A DNA stretch of 64,000 bases from contig AP024096.1 in the NCBI GenBank assembly GCA_015099395.1, forward strand, positions 4,402,001-4,466,000, written 5' to 3'. The position numbers were made by a program, and so were the translations under genes. The notes under the pieces are model-generated. The model searched no databases. It was not told where the DNA came from and saw only the letters and a list, made by a program, of their open reading frames with translations. Each line of letters starts with the position of its first letter. The stretch's first letter is position 1. This DNA comes from Ktedonobacteria bacterium brp13. Its GTDB lineage: Bacteria; Chloroflexota; Ktedonobacteria; Ktedonobacterales; Ktedonobacteraceae. Below are positions 45,934 to 55,930 of this stretch, piece by piece.

Positions 45934-47142
45934 TCAGTAATAACTTTGCAAATGCTGGTAGATGAACTGACCCATGGCGGCAGAGGGGGTCCCTTTCATA
46001 TCCCGGGTTAGTAGAGGATATCCGCAGACACCATTGCCTTGAGTCCAGGCCCAGCCTATCCAGCCAATATTATGCTGATCGAAATAGTCATACAGTTTGT
46101 GCATATAATCAGCGCGACAATCATACTGACCGCTCTCAGCTGAGATGACAGGATAGGATTCGCTGGTATTCCCAAAAGCCGTATCCCATTCAGTGGACTG
46201 CTTCTCGTCATACGGATACGCATGGGTATCGTAGATGACATTACCACCTGGCAGAGCATAATTGGAAACCTGGCTCAGATCAAAGCCCCAATCCATACCA
46301 GCGACAATGACAAGGTTATGCGCCCCAGCATTGCGCACAGCATCTACCAATTGCCGCATGCCCACACTCTGGTAGGTCAACGTCAATTTACAGCTACAGT
46401 TATTGGAATAGACGGTATCCGTAATCGGATTGCTACAATCATACTGGCTATACCAGCACTGCCAGGAGGTGGGATGAGGCTCATTGAAGAGTTCAAAAAG
46501 AACATTGGGATAGTCACGATATTGCCTCGCCACCTGCCGCCAGAAGGTCACACTATCCGTATCCGGCAACGCCCACGGTCCACCGGCTCCACTGGACTGA
46601 CGTGCAGCATCAACCCAGTGCAGGTCGATAATGACATTCATGTCCAGAGCCTTCAGTGCGTTCACAGTCTTCAAGACCATCGCTTGATACCGTTGCGCCG
46701 TACACTTCTGACTCTGTACACCATAGAGCCAGAAGCTCTCAGAGAGCGGCAAACGTACCGTGTTCGCGTTCCAATAAGTGACGCCAGCAGTAGCTGGACC
46801 ATGACCCATATACGAAAGATGCTGGCTATCCATAGGACCAACACCAGTACAGCTATACTCAAGTCCATCACGCGTCACACCGTGAAAAGTGTAAGGACGA
46901 CCAACAAAATCTACTACCCGATTGCCACGTACGCTATAGGGTCCTTGCCCAAACGCAAAGTAGGGCAAGTAACGCGAGCTATCTTGCTGACTGGCCGGCT
47001 GCGCCACAGAGTGCGCAGGCATGACCGCGCTAGCGGCGAGGACATGATCAGGAGCGAGCAGAGAAGACAGACTAAGACAGCACGTTACGAGCAGAAAAGA
47101 GTAGAGGGATTTTCTAAACATACATTGATACATTGTCGACAT
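45934..47142 (-). CDS. Secreted glycoside hydrolase family 5 (cellulase-type)
   Basis: This is an exported glycanase of 402 residues with a signal peptide (about 1-36, ending DHVLAAS). The TIM barrel shows the GH5 start (GRPYTFHGVTRDGLEYSCTG), the strand-3 histidine region VIIDLHWVDA, the acid/base Glu in VLFELFNEPHP and the nucleophile Glu in PVISAESGQYDC. It likely cuts beta-1,4-glucan or a related plant polymer. No carbohydrate-binding module follows. It is divergent from a second secreted glycosidase gene, with 359 bases between them in which I see no definite regulatory site. Confidence 0.9.
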   Translation of the reverse strand: MSTMYQCMFRKSLYSFLLVTCCLSLSSLLAPDHVLAASAVMPAHSVAQPASQQDSSRYLPYFAFGQGPYSVRGNRVVDFVGRPYTFHGVTRDGLEYSCTGVGPMDSQHLSYMGHGPATAGVTYWNANTVRLPLSESFWLYGVQSQKCTAQRYQAMVLKTVNALKALDMNVIIDLHWVDAARQSSGAGGPWALPDTDSVTFWRQVARQYRDYPNVLFELFNEPHPTSWQCWYSQYDCSNPITDTVYSNNCSCKLTLTYQSVGMRQLVDAVRNAGAHNLVIVAGMDWGFDLSQVSNYALPGGNVIYDTHAYPYDEKQSTEWDTAFGNTSESYPVISAESGQYDCRADYMHKLYDYFDQHNIGWIGWAWTQGNGVCGYPLLTRDMKGTPSAAMGQFIYQHLQSYY

Positions 47143-47501
47143 TCAGTAAACTGCCTCACTAGCAGAAAGAGCACAACAAAGAGAGCTCTTTCTACGCTAA
47201 CAACAGACTACGCTATCTAAACAGTACTAACTTTTTAATTATACACGATACCATAAATCTTTCTTTTAAAGAATTTAATGCTCGATAATATATTATATGT
47301 ATTGTATATAGTGATGTATTGTTTTGTGACACCGTACGATGAGGGCCAGAGCGATCCAATCTCAGCTATCGTGCGTTCTACATACATAGACATAGACATA
47401 AACCGCAGCCTATGATCGCTCGTAAATAATGTACAAAAGATCATAGATGTGTGTGGAAAATTGCAGTGGTCTGTATACAATCAATAAGGATAGGATCAGC
47501 T

Positions 47502-48644
47502 ATGCGTCAATATACTGGAGCCGGCAGCATCCTGGTGCTGCTACTAACACTGTCGCTACTCTTCACCGCCTGTCAGAGCACGGCAGTGACACCAGTCAAA
47601 CAGCAGAGCACGTCAGCAACCAGGCAACCGGGAATTCAACTCCCCCGTCAACCAGTTACGACACCAAATGTGCCACTGTACCCTGCCACCAGGACTCCGC
47701 AAGCACAAACAACTCAGGGAACACTTCCCAACAATCCAGGCGCAAGCACACATCCAGTCCTCGCGTTTTACTATCCCTGGTACACCCAGTCGTCGTGGAC
47801 ACTCAGCCAGATGTCAGATCTGCCCACTATCCAGTACAACTCGAATGATGACACAACTACACAGCGCGAGTTGTATCAAGCGGCAGGTGCAGGGATTACT
47901 GGCTTCATCAATTCCTGGTGGGGCGCAGGCGACAAGACCGATGAAAACTTTGCTCGCCTACTCACCGACTCCAGCGCCTTAGAGAATCAGACCCACTATC
48001 ACTTCGCCTCCAGCCTCTACATTGAATGTGATGCACCCAATCTCGATAGCACTAGCAAACTGATCAGTGGATTAGACTATATCAAAACAAACTATAGTAA
48101 TGATGCACACTTCTTTCATTGGCAGGGGAAGCCGGTCCTTTTCTTCTGGGACCCATTGGGCAACGGACGAACGCTCGCCTCGTGGGCAGCCATTCGTCAA
48201 CAGGTCGACCCGAATCACCAGATGCTCTGGTCCGCCGAAGGGGTCGACATCAATATGTTGAGCGTCTTCGATGGTCTGCACCTTTTCAGCGCCGGCTACT
48301 GGGGACTGAACAATAATACGATGGCCTCGGTCGACCAGGGTTTTCGTAACCAGATCAACGCGTACAATCAACAGCATCATACGCAGAAGATCTGGGCCGC
48401 CGGCGTCATGCCCGGCTATAACGATACCCGCGTCCCAGGTCGCAAAGGTACTTTTATCGTGCCACGTAATAACGGCGCAACCTATACCACGAGCTGGAAC
48501 GCAGCCATGGCCAGCAGCCCTGATTGGATTACAATTACAAGTTTTAATGAATGGTTCGAGGGTGCCATGATAGAGCCCAGCGTCACCTACGGCAATCTGT
48601 ATCTGGATCTTACGCGCCAGTTTACTGCTCAGTGGGAACGCTGA
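47502..48644 (+). CDS. Lipoprotein glycoside hydrolase, GH99/GH71-like
   Basis: This is a 380-residue lipoprotein. Its signal sequence ends in the lipobox LLFTAC, and a Thr/Gln/Pro-rich spacer follows. The catalytic barrel starts VLAFYYPWY and holds GITGFINSWWGAG and the acidic cluster ITSFNEWFEGAMIEPS, typical of GH99 endo-alpha-mannosidase-like and related GH71 enzymes. It would act on mannan-type or other alpha-linked glycans at the cell surface. ATG 47502 is preferred because it gives a clean lipoprotein signal. Confidence 0.82.
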   Translation: MRQYTGAGSILVLLLTLSLLFTACQSTAVTPVKQQSTSATRQPGIQLPRQPVTTPNVPLYPATRTPQAQTTQGTLPNNPGASTHPVLAFYYPWYTQSSWTLSQMSDLPTIQYNSNDDTTTQRELYQAAGAGITGFINSWWGAGDKTDENFARLLTDSSALENQTHYHFASSLYIECDAPNLDSTSKLISGLDYIKTNYSNDAHFFHWQGKPVLFFWDPLGNGRTLASWAAIRQQVDPNHQMLWSAEGVDINMLSVFDGLHLFSAGYWGLNNNTMASVDQGFRNQINAYNQQHHTQKIWAAGVMPGYNDTRVPGRKGTFIVPRNNGATYTTSWNAAMASSPDWITITSFNEWFEGAMIEPSVTYGNLYLDLTRQFTAQWER

Positions 48645-49324
48645 TAGAGTAGATGCTAAAACTCATGAATACAGGCATTTGTGGGAAAAGATAAAGCTAC
48701 ACGCAGCTTGACTTTAGATAGCTGAGATGCTACTATTGTAATTGAGAATTTTGTACAGATCGAAAAAGGAATGATGGCAAATATAGCATTACCTTGTCCA
48801 ATTGTTACCGCCGCATGAGCGACCACGCCTGGGCTTATGCGGCAGGAAAATGGCACGTACAGCGGCTTACTTACACAACGCGTGTGAGTGAGTAGCGTAA
48901 CGTGTGGTATTGCTTGCGCATCACCTCTTACCATTTCCTTCCTTGATTGGGCATTAAAGACTTTGCCCGCTTCTCTGCACACTCACGCGTATCGCCAGAC
49001 TAAAACCTCTGTGTTGTTGGTCAGCGGCCTGATGTGTGCTTCCCCGCCTGAACAACAGAGCCAGGGGATACGTCATGGCCGACCACGAAGAGTCAGCATG
49101 GTCAAGCAGAATTCCGCACAAGCCAAATCTTTTAAACACTGATCGTACAAACTCACATTATGATGCTTACACTACCAAGTTGACACGATGGCACGGCGCA
49201 ATGCTGCGCCTTGAAAGCACGTGCCTGGTACCTCTCACAAAAAAATAAAGCGCGCTTGCGAAGCACACCCGGAATACCCGGCATTATAACTATATACTCA
49301 TCATGGAAGGAAACATAGCTCAAT
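48645..49324. other. Intergenic region without recognisable gene
   Basis: This stretch of 680 bases carries only short overlapping frames on both strands with no convincing ribosome sites or family motifs. A small palindrome (GGCGCA/TGCGCC) lies near 49196. It may be the remains of lost genes. Confidence 0.4.
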
Positions 49325-50932
49325 ATGTTACAGGTTAATCACATCCGTCTCTCATATGGCCCACGCTTGATTTTGGATGATATCTCACTTACCGTCGCGC
49401 CGGGCGAAAAGGCTGGATTGATCGGCGTGAACGGCGCTGGCAAGAGCTCCCTGCTCAAGATTATCGGCGGCTACCAGGATTCCGATAGAGGGTCTATTAT
49501 GCGCCCTCGTACGTTCGGCTATCTCTCACAGGATGTCGCCCACGAGACCCCTATCGCCAGCGGCAGCACTGCCCGTGATTTCATCTTCAGCGCCACTGGC
49601 CTGGATGCAGCGGTACAGCGCTACGAAGAGCTTTCGATGGAGATCGCTACGGTAGAAGGCGAAGAGTTAGAAATACTGCTTGAACGCTTTGAGCAAGCAC
49701 AAAATGCGCTGGAGCTTCTCGGCTACTACGACGCCGATGCTCGCTGCGAGCAATTGATCGCCGGTCTGAATATCGGTGGCGTCACACTGGACCGCGAAGT
49801 GAGTACGCTGAGTGGTGGACAGAAGACAAAGCTCGCGCTCGTGCGTCTCCTCTTCCAGGCTCCCGAACTGCTATTGCTCGACGAGCCAACGAACTTCCTG
49901 GACGTTGAGGCGACACTCTGGCTCATGGAGTTCCTGGAGAGCTATCGTGGTACCCTGCTCATCATCTCCCATGATCTGGATCTGCTCGATAAAAGTATCA
50001 CCAAGGTCCTACGCCTCAACGAGTTCACACACAAGATTGAGGAGTATAAGGGAACCTATACGAACTACCTGAACGTGATCGGCGACGCACAGGCCCTGAT
50101 CGAGAAGACGCAGCGCCAGCAAGAGCGCGAGATCGCACGTCTGAAAAAGACCTCTGACCGCCTGCGTGGCTTCGGTGCCACTCGTGTGAAGCAGCGTATC
50201 TCGGTCGACCGCCGTATCGATTCACTCAAAGAGAGCAAGCCACAAACACAGCAACAGAGCCGCCGTATGAAGATCGACTTTCCGGTCAAGCAGCGTAGCG
50301 GGCATCTCGTTGTACGTGCCGAGCACCTGTATAAGAGCTATGGTCCTAAAGAGATCTTCAGCGATATCAGCTTCGAGATCGATCGCGGTGAGCGTCTGGT
50401 TATCGTCGGACTGAACGGCGTCGGTAAAACCACATTGATGCGTTCGCTGATTAACCTTGTCTCCCTCAATAGCGGCAACGTCATTCTGGGCGACAACGTA
50501 GAGTATGGCTACTATGCACAGGAGAATGAGGGTCTCGACTACACGAACACCGTCCTCAACGAGGCCAACGAGCTCTTGCCTACCGATGCCAAGCGCGTAC
50601 GTAGTATCCTGGGACGCTTTATGTTCGCAGGCGATCGTGTCTTTCAGCAGATCGAGACGCTGAGTGGTGGTGAGAAGACCCGTCTGGCCCTCGCTAAGAT
50701 GGTGCTCTCCGGACCTAACCTGCTCTTACTCGACGAGCCAACCTCGCACTTAGATATCATTTCGAAAGAGATCATCGGTGAAGCTCTGGGTAACTATCCC
50801 GGCACCATTATCACCGTTACCCATGATGTCGACTTCGTACGCCTGCTCAAACCAAGCATGCTACTACTGATGCCAGAAGGACGCCTCGTACCTTATGACA
50901 ACAAGTACGACGCATTACTGGAACGTGCGTAA
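49325..50932 (+). CDS. ABC-F family ATPase
   Basis: This is a soluble protein of 535 residues with two ABC ATPase domains and no membrane segment. The first has Walker A GVNGAGKSS, signature LSGGQKTKLALV and LLLLDEPTNFLD. A charged linker (about 235-315, KTQRQQEREIARLKK) follows. The second has Walker A GLNGVGKTT, signature LSGGEKTRLALA and LLLLDEPTSHLD. ABC-F proteins act on ribosomes as translation or antibiotic-protection factors; which type this is cannot be told from sequence alone. Confidence 0.93.
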   Translation: MLQVNHIRLSYGPRLILDDISLTVAPGEKAGLIGVNGAGKSSLLKIIGGYQDSDRGSIMRPRTFGYLSQDVAHETPIASGSTARDFIFSATGLDAAVQRYEELSMEIATVEGEELEILLERFEQAQNALELLGYYDADARCEQLIAGLNIGGVTLDREVSTLSGGQKTKLALVRLLFQAPELLLLDEPTNFLDVEATLWLMEFLESYRGTLLIISHDLDLLDKSITKVLRLNEFTHKIEEYKGTYTNYLNVIGDAQALIEKTQRQQEREIARLKKTSDRLRGFGATRVKQRISVDRRIDSLKESKPQTQQQSRRMKIDFPVKQRSGHLVVRAEHLYKSYGPKEIFSDISFEIDRGERLVIVGLNGVGKTTLMRSLINLVSLNSGNVILGDNVEYGYYAQENEGLDYTNTVLNEANELLPTDAKRVRSILGRFMFAGDRVFQQIETLSGGEKTRLALAKMVLSGPNLLLLDEPTSHLDIISKEIIGEALGNYPGTIITVTHDVDFVRLLKPSMLLLMPEGRLVPYDNKYDALLERA

Positions 50933-50986
50933 TATATAGAAGCGCATACACTCCTTTTTTGATGTCGATAATCTTTCATGCTGTAG

Positions 50987-51022
50987 AGCCCCTTCCTGTT
51001 AAAAAGCAGGCAGGGGCTTTAT
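50987..51022 (+). terminator. Rho-independent terminator after the ABC-F gene
   Basis: A stem AGCCCCTTCCTG/CAGGCAGGGGCT (one mismatch) with a loop TTAAAAAG is followed by TTTATT. It lies about 55 bases after the stop. Confidence 0.75.
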
Positions 51023-51303
51023 TCGTAATGGCTACACGGCAGGCACCAGACTCTCCCCCTCTTTGTCTCCCCATCCAACTATGCAACAACTTTCAGAGAC
51101 GTTATAGTAGGACAATACGTCAAAGCATTTCATGTTGTATCTTATTAGAAAGTATCTATCTATACGCTAATCGAAGAAGAGCTCTCACCGTAGAGATCTG
51201 GCGTGCAGGCAGAGAATGCCGATGTATATCAGAGAAAGAGACGTGTTTGATCGACATATGTAGCGGCTTGATTTGAGGGTACGAAAGGACGGTCGAGGCA
51301 CAT

Positions 51304-52263
51304 ATGACATTTTTCGCTCTGCTTACAAAAGAGATGCGCCTACACCTGCGTCGTGAGCGCACTATCTGGATTATGGTTGTTTACTTGCTTATGATGGGTA
51401 TGCTTGGCTGGCTCTTTCTCAACAATTCCAGCAATGCCTCTGCCAACGCTAACGGGCCGGGGATCAGCGCCATTGGAGTCAACCTCTATACGATCCTCTC
51501 GCAGTTACAACTCCTCCTGATTATTCTTATTAGCCCGTCCTTTACTGCAACTGCGATTAATGGCGAGAAAGAGCGTCAGACCTACGATATGCTGCTCTGT
51601 TCCCGCCTCTCGCCACGCTCGCTCATCCTGGGCAAGCTCAGCGCAGGACTGATCCATACACTGCTCCTCATCGCGGCGGCAATCCCGCTTTTTAGTCTGG
51701 TCTTCTTCTTTGGTGGGATCGGTCCGGACCAGATCGCGAGCGACATCGTCATCTATATCGTTACAGCATTGTGGCTCAGCATGGTCGGCATACTCTGCTC
51801 AATTATCTTCATACGTCCAGCCATCTCAACTGCCATCGCCTATATTGTCAGCCTGCTCTGGGTCGTCTTACCCTTCTTGCTCACGCTCATCCTCCTCACA
51901 TCGACGAACGGCTACCAGTTCTTCCAACTCTATCCGGACCGTTCACGGCTCATCTTCATCTGGAACCCGGTGGTTGCGCTGATCAATACGTATCCGACCA
52001 GCAGTCAGAACGGCAATCCACTCTTCTATATACTCAGCCTTGGCTATAGTGGGCAGACCGGTCATATCCCATTCATGCTCGGCTCGCTCCGGCTCCCCTA
52101 CTGGATCGCCTATGCTATCATCTGCATCTGCGCCACCACAGTATGCTTTCTGGCAAGCGTAATGCTCGCACGACCACGACTCGGTACCCGTCGGGAGAGG
52201 AGGGATACGACCACCAATACAACAACTGATACGGCTACCGACAAGGCGAATGCGACAGCATAG
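51304..52263 (+). CDS. ABC-2 type transporter permease
   Basis: This is a membrane protein of 319 residues. A short cytoplasmic start (FFALLTKEMRLHLRRERTIW) leads into about six transmembrane helices with a conserved NGEKERQTYDMLLCSRLSPRS coupling loop (shown by NGEKERQT and LLCSRLSP), typical of ABC-2 permeases of the GldF/NatB type. The C-terminal tail is Thr-rich. No matching ATP-binding subunit is adjacent, since the ABC-F gene upstream is a soluble ribosomal type. The partner must be elsewhere, and the substrate is unknown. Confidence 0.85.
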   Translation: MTFFALLTKEMRLHLRRERTIWIMVVYLLMMGMLGWLFLNNSSNASANANGPGISAIGVNLYTILSQLQLLLIILISPSFTATAINGEKERQTYDMLLCSRLSPRSLILGKLSAGLIHTLLLIAAAIPLFSLVFFFGGIGPDQIASDIVIYIVTALWLSMVGILCSIIFIRPAISTAIAYIVSLLWVVLPFLLTLILLTSTNGYQFFQLYPDRSRLIFIWNPVVALINTYPTSSQNGNPLFYILSLGYSGQTGHIPFMLGSLRLPYWIAYAIICICATTVCFLASVMLARPRLGTRRERRDTTTNTTTDTATDKANATA

Positions 52264-52453
52264 TAGATAGAGTAGTAGCGACAGAGCAGGAAATATAGCA
52301 CTCTTTTGCACTATAATGATGAGAGAAGCGGAGAGAGGGGCAGTGGACCGCACATACTACCGAGCTTTGCTGTACCACTCCTCTCTCGACTGACGTATCT
52401 ATAGTGATACCGTTACTTAGATTGATATTTATAGGCAATTAAAGGAGTTACTC

Positions 52454-53149
52454 ATGGCTGTAGTACGTACTTCCCAGGTAGATCTGCATGTGAATGGCAT
52501 TGGGGCAGTTGCGTATATCGCACAACCAGACGATGATCAGCAACATCCCGGCGTCGTTCTGATTCAGGAATGGTGGGGGATCGAGCCACATGTACAAGGG
52601 CTGGCGCAGAAGTTGGCGGCAGATGGCTTCATCGTAGCAGTACCCGACCTCTACGATGGGAAGATCGCCACAGAGCCGAACGATGCGATGCGTATGATGA
52701 TGCTGTTGCAGAAAAATGTCGATACGGCAAGCAAAAAGATTATCGGTGCACTGGATACACTCAAGAGCTACCCAAACGTACAACCAAAGAAATTAGGTCT
52801 CATCGGCTTCTGCCTGGGTGGCTTCCTGGCCTATACCGTCGCCTCGCGTTATCCAGATCTGGGCGCAGTGCTGTCCTTCTATGGTGCTGGCTACGATCCA
52901 ACACCTGAAGAGGTGGCGAAAGTCAGCGCACCCGTCCATGCCTTCTATGGTAGCCAGGATGACAGTGTTTCAGCAGAGCAGCGACAGAAGATCGAGCAGC
53001 TTTACAAAAAAGCTGGCAAAGACTACACAGTTAGGGTCTACGAAGCCGGGCACGCCTTCATTAATCCCGATCACGGTGCCGGCAACAAGAAAGCAGCCGA
53101 CGACGCATGGCCACGCGCCGTTAACTTTCTGAAAACACACCTCCACTAA
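52454..53149 (+). CDS. Dienelactone hydrolase family protein
   Basis: This is a cytoplasmic alpha/beta hydrolase of 231 residues. The nucleophile is Cys in GFCLGG (about 120), with Asp in YGSQDDSVS and His in YEAGHAFINPD completing the triad. The oxyanion region VVLIQEWWGIEPHV is typical of the family. Natural substrates are lactones such as dienelactone, but the context here gives no pathway. GGAG precedes the ATG. Confidence 0.92.
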   Translation: MAVVRTSQVDLHVNGIGAVAYIAQPDDDQQHPGVVLIQEWWGIEPHVQGLAQKLAADGFIVAVPDLYDGKIATEPNDAMRMMMLLQKNVDTASKKIIGALDTLKSYPNVQPKKLGLIGFCLGGFLAYTVASRYPDLGAVLSFYGAGYDPTPEEVAKVSAPVHAFYGSQDDSVSAEQRQKIEQLYKKAGKDYTVRVYEAGHAFINPDHGAGNKKAADDAWPRAVNFLKTHLH

Positions 53150-53156
53150 TATGCCC

Positions 53157-53192
53157 TGTATTGGGAGAGCATTGAATAGCTCTCCCAATACA
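53157..53192 (+). terminator. Hairpin after the dienelactone hydrolase gene
   Basis: A perfect 14-base-pair stem (TGTATTGGGAGAGC/GCTCTCCCAATACA) with an eight-base loop starts nine bases after the stop codon. The T-run is missing. The following sequence up to 53523 holds nothing recognisable. Confidence 0.55.
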
Positions 53193-53523
53193 ACACTCCC
53201 CAACGGACATTATGATAAAATATATACAGAAGAACGCACAAATGTAATAGACGCTTGAATCCCACAATTGTCATCTCGCGCTTCTTCATAGCCTCATGCC
53301 CCGCCTCAATGCTACTCATCTTCTGGAATGACTCACAATGCACTGATTTGACATGCTCTATAGTATCTACGCCTGTCTGCTTGCAACACCATGAAACAAG
53401 ATGCGTACATGTATATAGACAAAATAGTTTCCACGACACGTTTATCCAATATAGAAAGATACATGTATAGCATAATACACATAAATTACTACTTTTCATC
53501 TCTTTTACCGTCAGGAGTGACTC

Positions 53524-53745
53524 ATGGCTGATAGTGAAGTCGCACTACTCAAGGAGAAAATTCGTCTTGAGTATGAGGCAATGAAACAAGGGCTCAGCGG
53601 GCTGGCCAGTGGAACTGCGCAACATGCGTTTATCGATGCCCGTATGCACCGTGTAGATGAGTACCATGAGCAGCTTGAGCAAATAGTTGGTGAGGAAGAG
53701 GCCACCCAGACTGTAGTTGATATCTATACCCGGATTATCGGCTAA
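53524..53745 (+). CDS. Small conserved hypothetical protein
   Basis: This is a 73-residue, largely helical acidic protein beginning MADSEVALLKEKIRLEYEAM. AGGAG lies six bases before the ATG. I recognise no family and see no membrane segment. It appears to be a single-gene unit, closed by a terminator. Confidence 0.7.
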   Translation: MADSEVALLKEKIRLEYEAMKQGLSGLASGTAQHAFIDARMHRVDEYHEQLEQIVGEEEATQTVVDIYTRIIG

Positions 53746-53815
53746 TATCATTCAATAGTATATAAAAATGAGACCAATGGCCCATATGCTCCTTCTCCTT
53801 CTCCTCTCTGTCCCT

Positions 53816-53854
53816 AAAAAAGAGCCTTATGACCCCTGCCATAGCGCTCTTTTT
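53816..53854. terminator. Bidirectional rho-independent terminator
   Basis: Arms AAAAAAGAGC and GCTCTTTTT flank a 20-base loop. Because the arms are A- and T-rich they provide a T-run in both directions. Confidence 0.6.
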
Positions 53855-53904
53855 CGCATATAATGTGTATTGACAATGCAATCAAAGAGAAGGAGCAGGA
53901 TAGT

Positions 53905-54804
53905 ATGCGCCTCAGACGTACCGAACTATCGACACCCGGCAGTAATCCTTATATGATCGCGAAGGCCGCTACCAGTGCCGCCGATCTGGTGCTGCTAGAC
54001 CTGGAGGATGCCGTCGCACCCAGCGAGAAAGAGGGAGCACGCGCAAAGGTCGTGCAGGGACTCACAACGCTCGACTGGGGCACAAAGACCCTTGCAGTAC
54101 GCATCAACGATCTCGAAAGCGAGTATGCCTATCAAGACCTGATTACGGTCGTTGAAGAGGCCGGGTCAGTACTCGATCTGATCATTATCCCGAAGGTCAA
54201 AGCGCCACGCGATGTCTGGTGGGCCGATACGCTGCTAACACAGATCGAGAAGCATCGACGTCTCCCACGGCGTATCGGACTGGAGATCCTGATCGAAGAG
54301 GTTGAAGCGATGGTGCAGATCGAAGAGATCGCCCGCGCCAGTACACGACTCGAAGCCATCATCTTCGGTCCCGGCGACTATAGCGCCTCACAGGGCGTCG
54401 ATAGTCGGGGCATCGAGGGCAGTATCGACGGCTATCCAGGCGACATCTGGCACTATGCGCGTAACAAGATCGTCATTGCCGCCCGTGCAGCAGGCATCGA
54501 CGCCATCGACGGAGCATACGCCGACTTCAAAAATCCAACCGGCTACGAGCGCGAATGCATCCGAGCACGTACTCTGGGCTTCGTCGGAAAATGGGCCATC
54601 CATCCCTCGCAGATCGAGATCGCCAACCGCATCTTCGCGCCAACGCCTGCCGAGGTAGACTATGCACGTCGTCTGGACGCCACGTATAACGAGGCACTGG
54701 CACAGGGACAGGGAGCAATTGCCTTCGAAGGGAAGATGGTCGACGCCGCTATCGTACGCAGTGTCCGCAATATCATTCAAAAAGCTGACCTGATTGGCCT
54801 GTAA
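53905..54804 (+). CDS. HpcH/HpaI aldolase / CitE-type CoA ester lyase
   Basis: This is a TIM-barrel lyase of 299 residues. The CitE-like features are LRRTELSTPGSNPYM, the metal/CoA region VLLDLEDAVAPSEK, LEILIEEVEAM with the metal Glu, and IIFGPGDYSAS with the metal Asp. It ends with WAIHPSQIEIAN, typical of the malyl-CoA/citramalyl-CoA/beta-methylmalyl-CoA lyase group. Which CoA ester it cleaves is not fixed by context. ATG 53905 has AAGGAG nine bases upstream. Confidence 0.88.
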   Translation: MRLRRTELSTPGSNPYMIAKAATSAADLVLLDLEDAVAPSEKEGARAKVVQGLTTLDWGTKTLAVRINDLESEYAYQDLITVVEEAGSVLDLIIIPKVKAPRDVWWADTLLTQIEKHRRLPRRIGLEILIEEVEAMVQIEEIARASTRLEAIIFGPGDYSASQGVDSRGIEGSIDGYPGDIWHYARNKIVIAARAAGIDAIDGAYADFKNPTGYERECIRARTLGFVGKWAIHPSQIEIANRIFAPTPAEVDYARRLDATYNEALAQGQGAIAFEGKMVDAAIVRSVRNIIQKADLIGL

Positions 54805-54916
54805 ATAATCTCTCAAGTAGTGTAACGCTTCCTGAGTAAACAGAGTATAAGTATAAGTAGCATAGGTAACATAGGTAACAGAGCAAGACATCTTTCCACA
54901 ACGAAGGAGCACGCTG

Positions 54917-55726
54917 ATGCAACATGAGCAGCCAGCAAAAACAGCACAGCCAGTAATACCGGTTGAAAAGGACAGCCCAACCGATCCCAAAGCGGTCAAG
55001 CCTACACCGTCTAGTACAGAGACACGCGTCCTTCCCGAGACGTCCTGGGTCACAGAGCAAGTCGCAGACGGCATCCCACCCAAAGGCAGCTCCGTCATCA
55101 CCATCTCACGCCAGTTTGGCAGCGGGGGCTCAGATATTGCCCGCCTGGTTGCACAATGGGCTAACGTGAAATATGTCGACTACGAGATCATCACCGAAGT
55201 CGCGAAACGACTCGGCGTCGATATGCAACGAGCCGAAGAGCAAGATGAACATACGCGTGGTATGGCAGAGCATATTATCGAAGCGATGCAGTCCAGTAAT
55301 CCTTTCGCGCTCCAATATGCACTCTCTCCGACTCGCGCCAGGCAGCAATCAAAAGAACTGCTCTATCTACAGTTGACCCAGAACGTGATACTGGAGACCG
55401 CCAGCATAGGAGATGCCATCATCGTCGGACGTGGCTCACAATTCCTCCTCCACAATAATCCGCGTACCCTGCATATTCACATCTTTGCGCCCTTGCCCTA
55501 TCGTATCGAAAACATCATGAAGGAGCGCCAACTCACACACAACGCCGCCCGTCAACTGATCGAGCAACGCGACTATGAGCAGAACAGCTATCTGCGCCGC
55601 TACTACGGCTCAGACGGCAACCAGCCCAGTCTCTATCACCTGCTCATTAATACAGGACTCTTCACCTACGAAAATGCGGCCGACTTTATCTGTCAGGCAT
55701 TGCCCGCCGTAAAAGAGATGCACTAA
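54917..55726 (+). CDS. Cytidylate kinase-like family protein
   Basis: This is a 269-residue protein. The first 55 residues are a Pro/Lys-rich, probably disordered tail. The P-loop domain then has ITISRQFGSGGSDIARLVA, GDAIIVGRGSQFLL and an Arg-rich lid segment, which fit the cytidylate-kinase-like (AAA_26) family. Members of this family are mostly uncharacterised, and true CMP kinase activity should not be assumed. A terminator follows. Confidence 0.85.
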   Translation: MQHEQPAKTAQPVIPVEKDSPTDPKAVKPTPSSTETRVLPETSWVTEQVADGIPPKGSSVITISRQFGSGGSDIARLVAQWANVKYVDYEIITEVAKRLGVDMQRAEEQDEHTRGMAEHIIEAMQSSNPFALQYALSPTRARQQSKELLYLQLTQNVILETASIGDAIIVGRGSQFLLHNNPRTLHIHIFAPLPYRIENIMKERQLTHNAARQLIEQRDYEQNSYLRRYYGSDGNQPSLYHLLINTGLFTYENAADFICQALPAVKEMH

Positions 55727-55775
55727 AAGCCTTGCATAACGACCATCTATCTACTATACTAAAGAGGTAAAGAAT

Positions 55776-55837
55776 GTACCCCATTCTGGTTACCTAAACA
55801 GTGTTGTTTGGCGAACCAGAATGGGGTACTTCTTTTA
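55776..55837 (+). terminator. Terminator after the cytidylate-kinase-like gene
   Basis: A perfect 16-base-pair stem (GTACCCCATTCTGGTT/AACCAGAATGGGGTAC) is followed by TTCTTTTA. It ends the preceding unit before the aldehyde dehydrogenase gene. Confidence 0.8.
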
Positions 55838-55930
55838 TGGCAGCGAGATCGTAGTATATACAGACAGACACAGAGACACAGAGACACAAACAGTTGCATT
55901 TCACTCAAGCATTGTCGAGGGAGACAGCAC

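Noticed and set aside
46222..47220. Plus-strand 332-residue frame opposite the GH5 gene
   Set aside because: It is antisense to a gene with a signal peptide and both catalytic glutamates, and its own residues match nothing.
48656..48982. 108-residue minus-strand frame after the GH99-like gene
   Set aside because: There is no ribosome site, the composition is irregular and no motif is seen. The region is better left as empty.
49325..52263. ABC-F ATPase and ABC-2 permease as one transporter
   Set aside because: The ATPase is a twin-domain ABC-F protein without transporter contacts, and a terminator separates the two genes.
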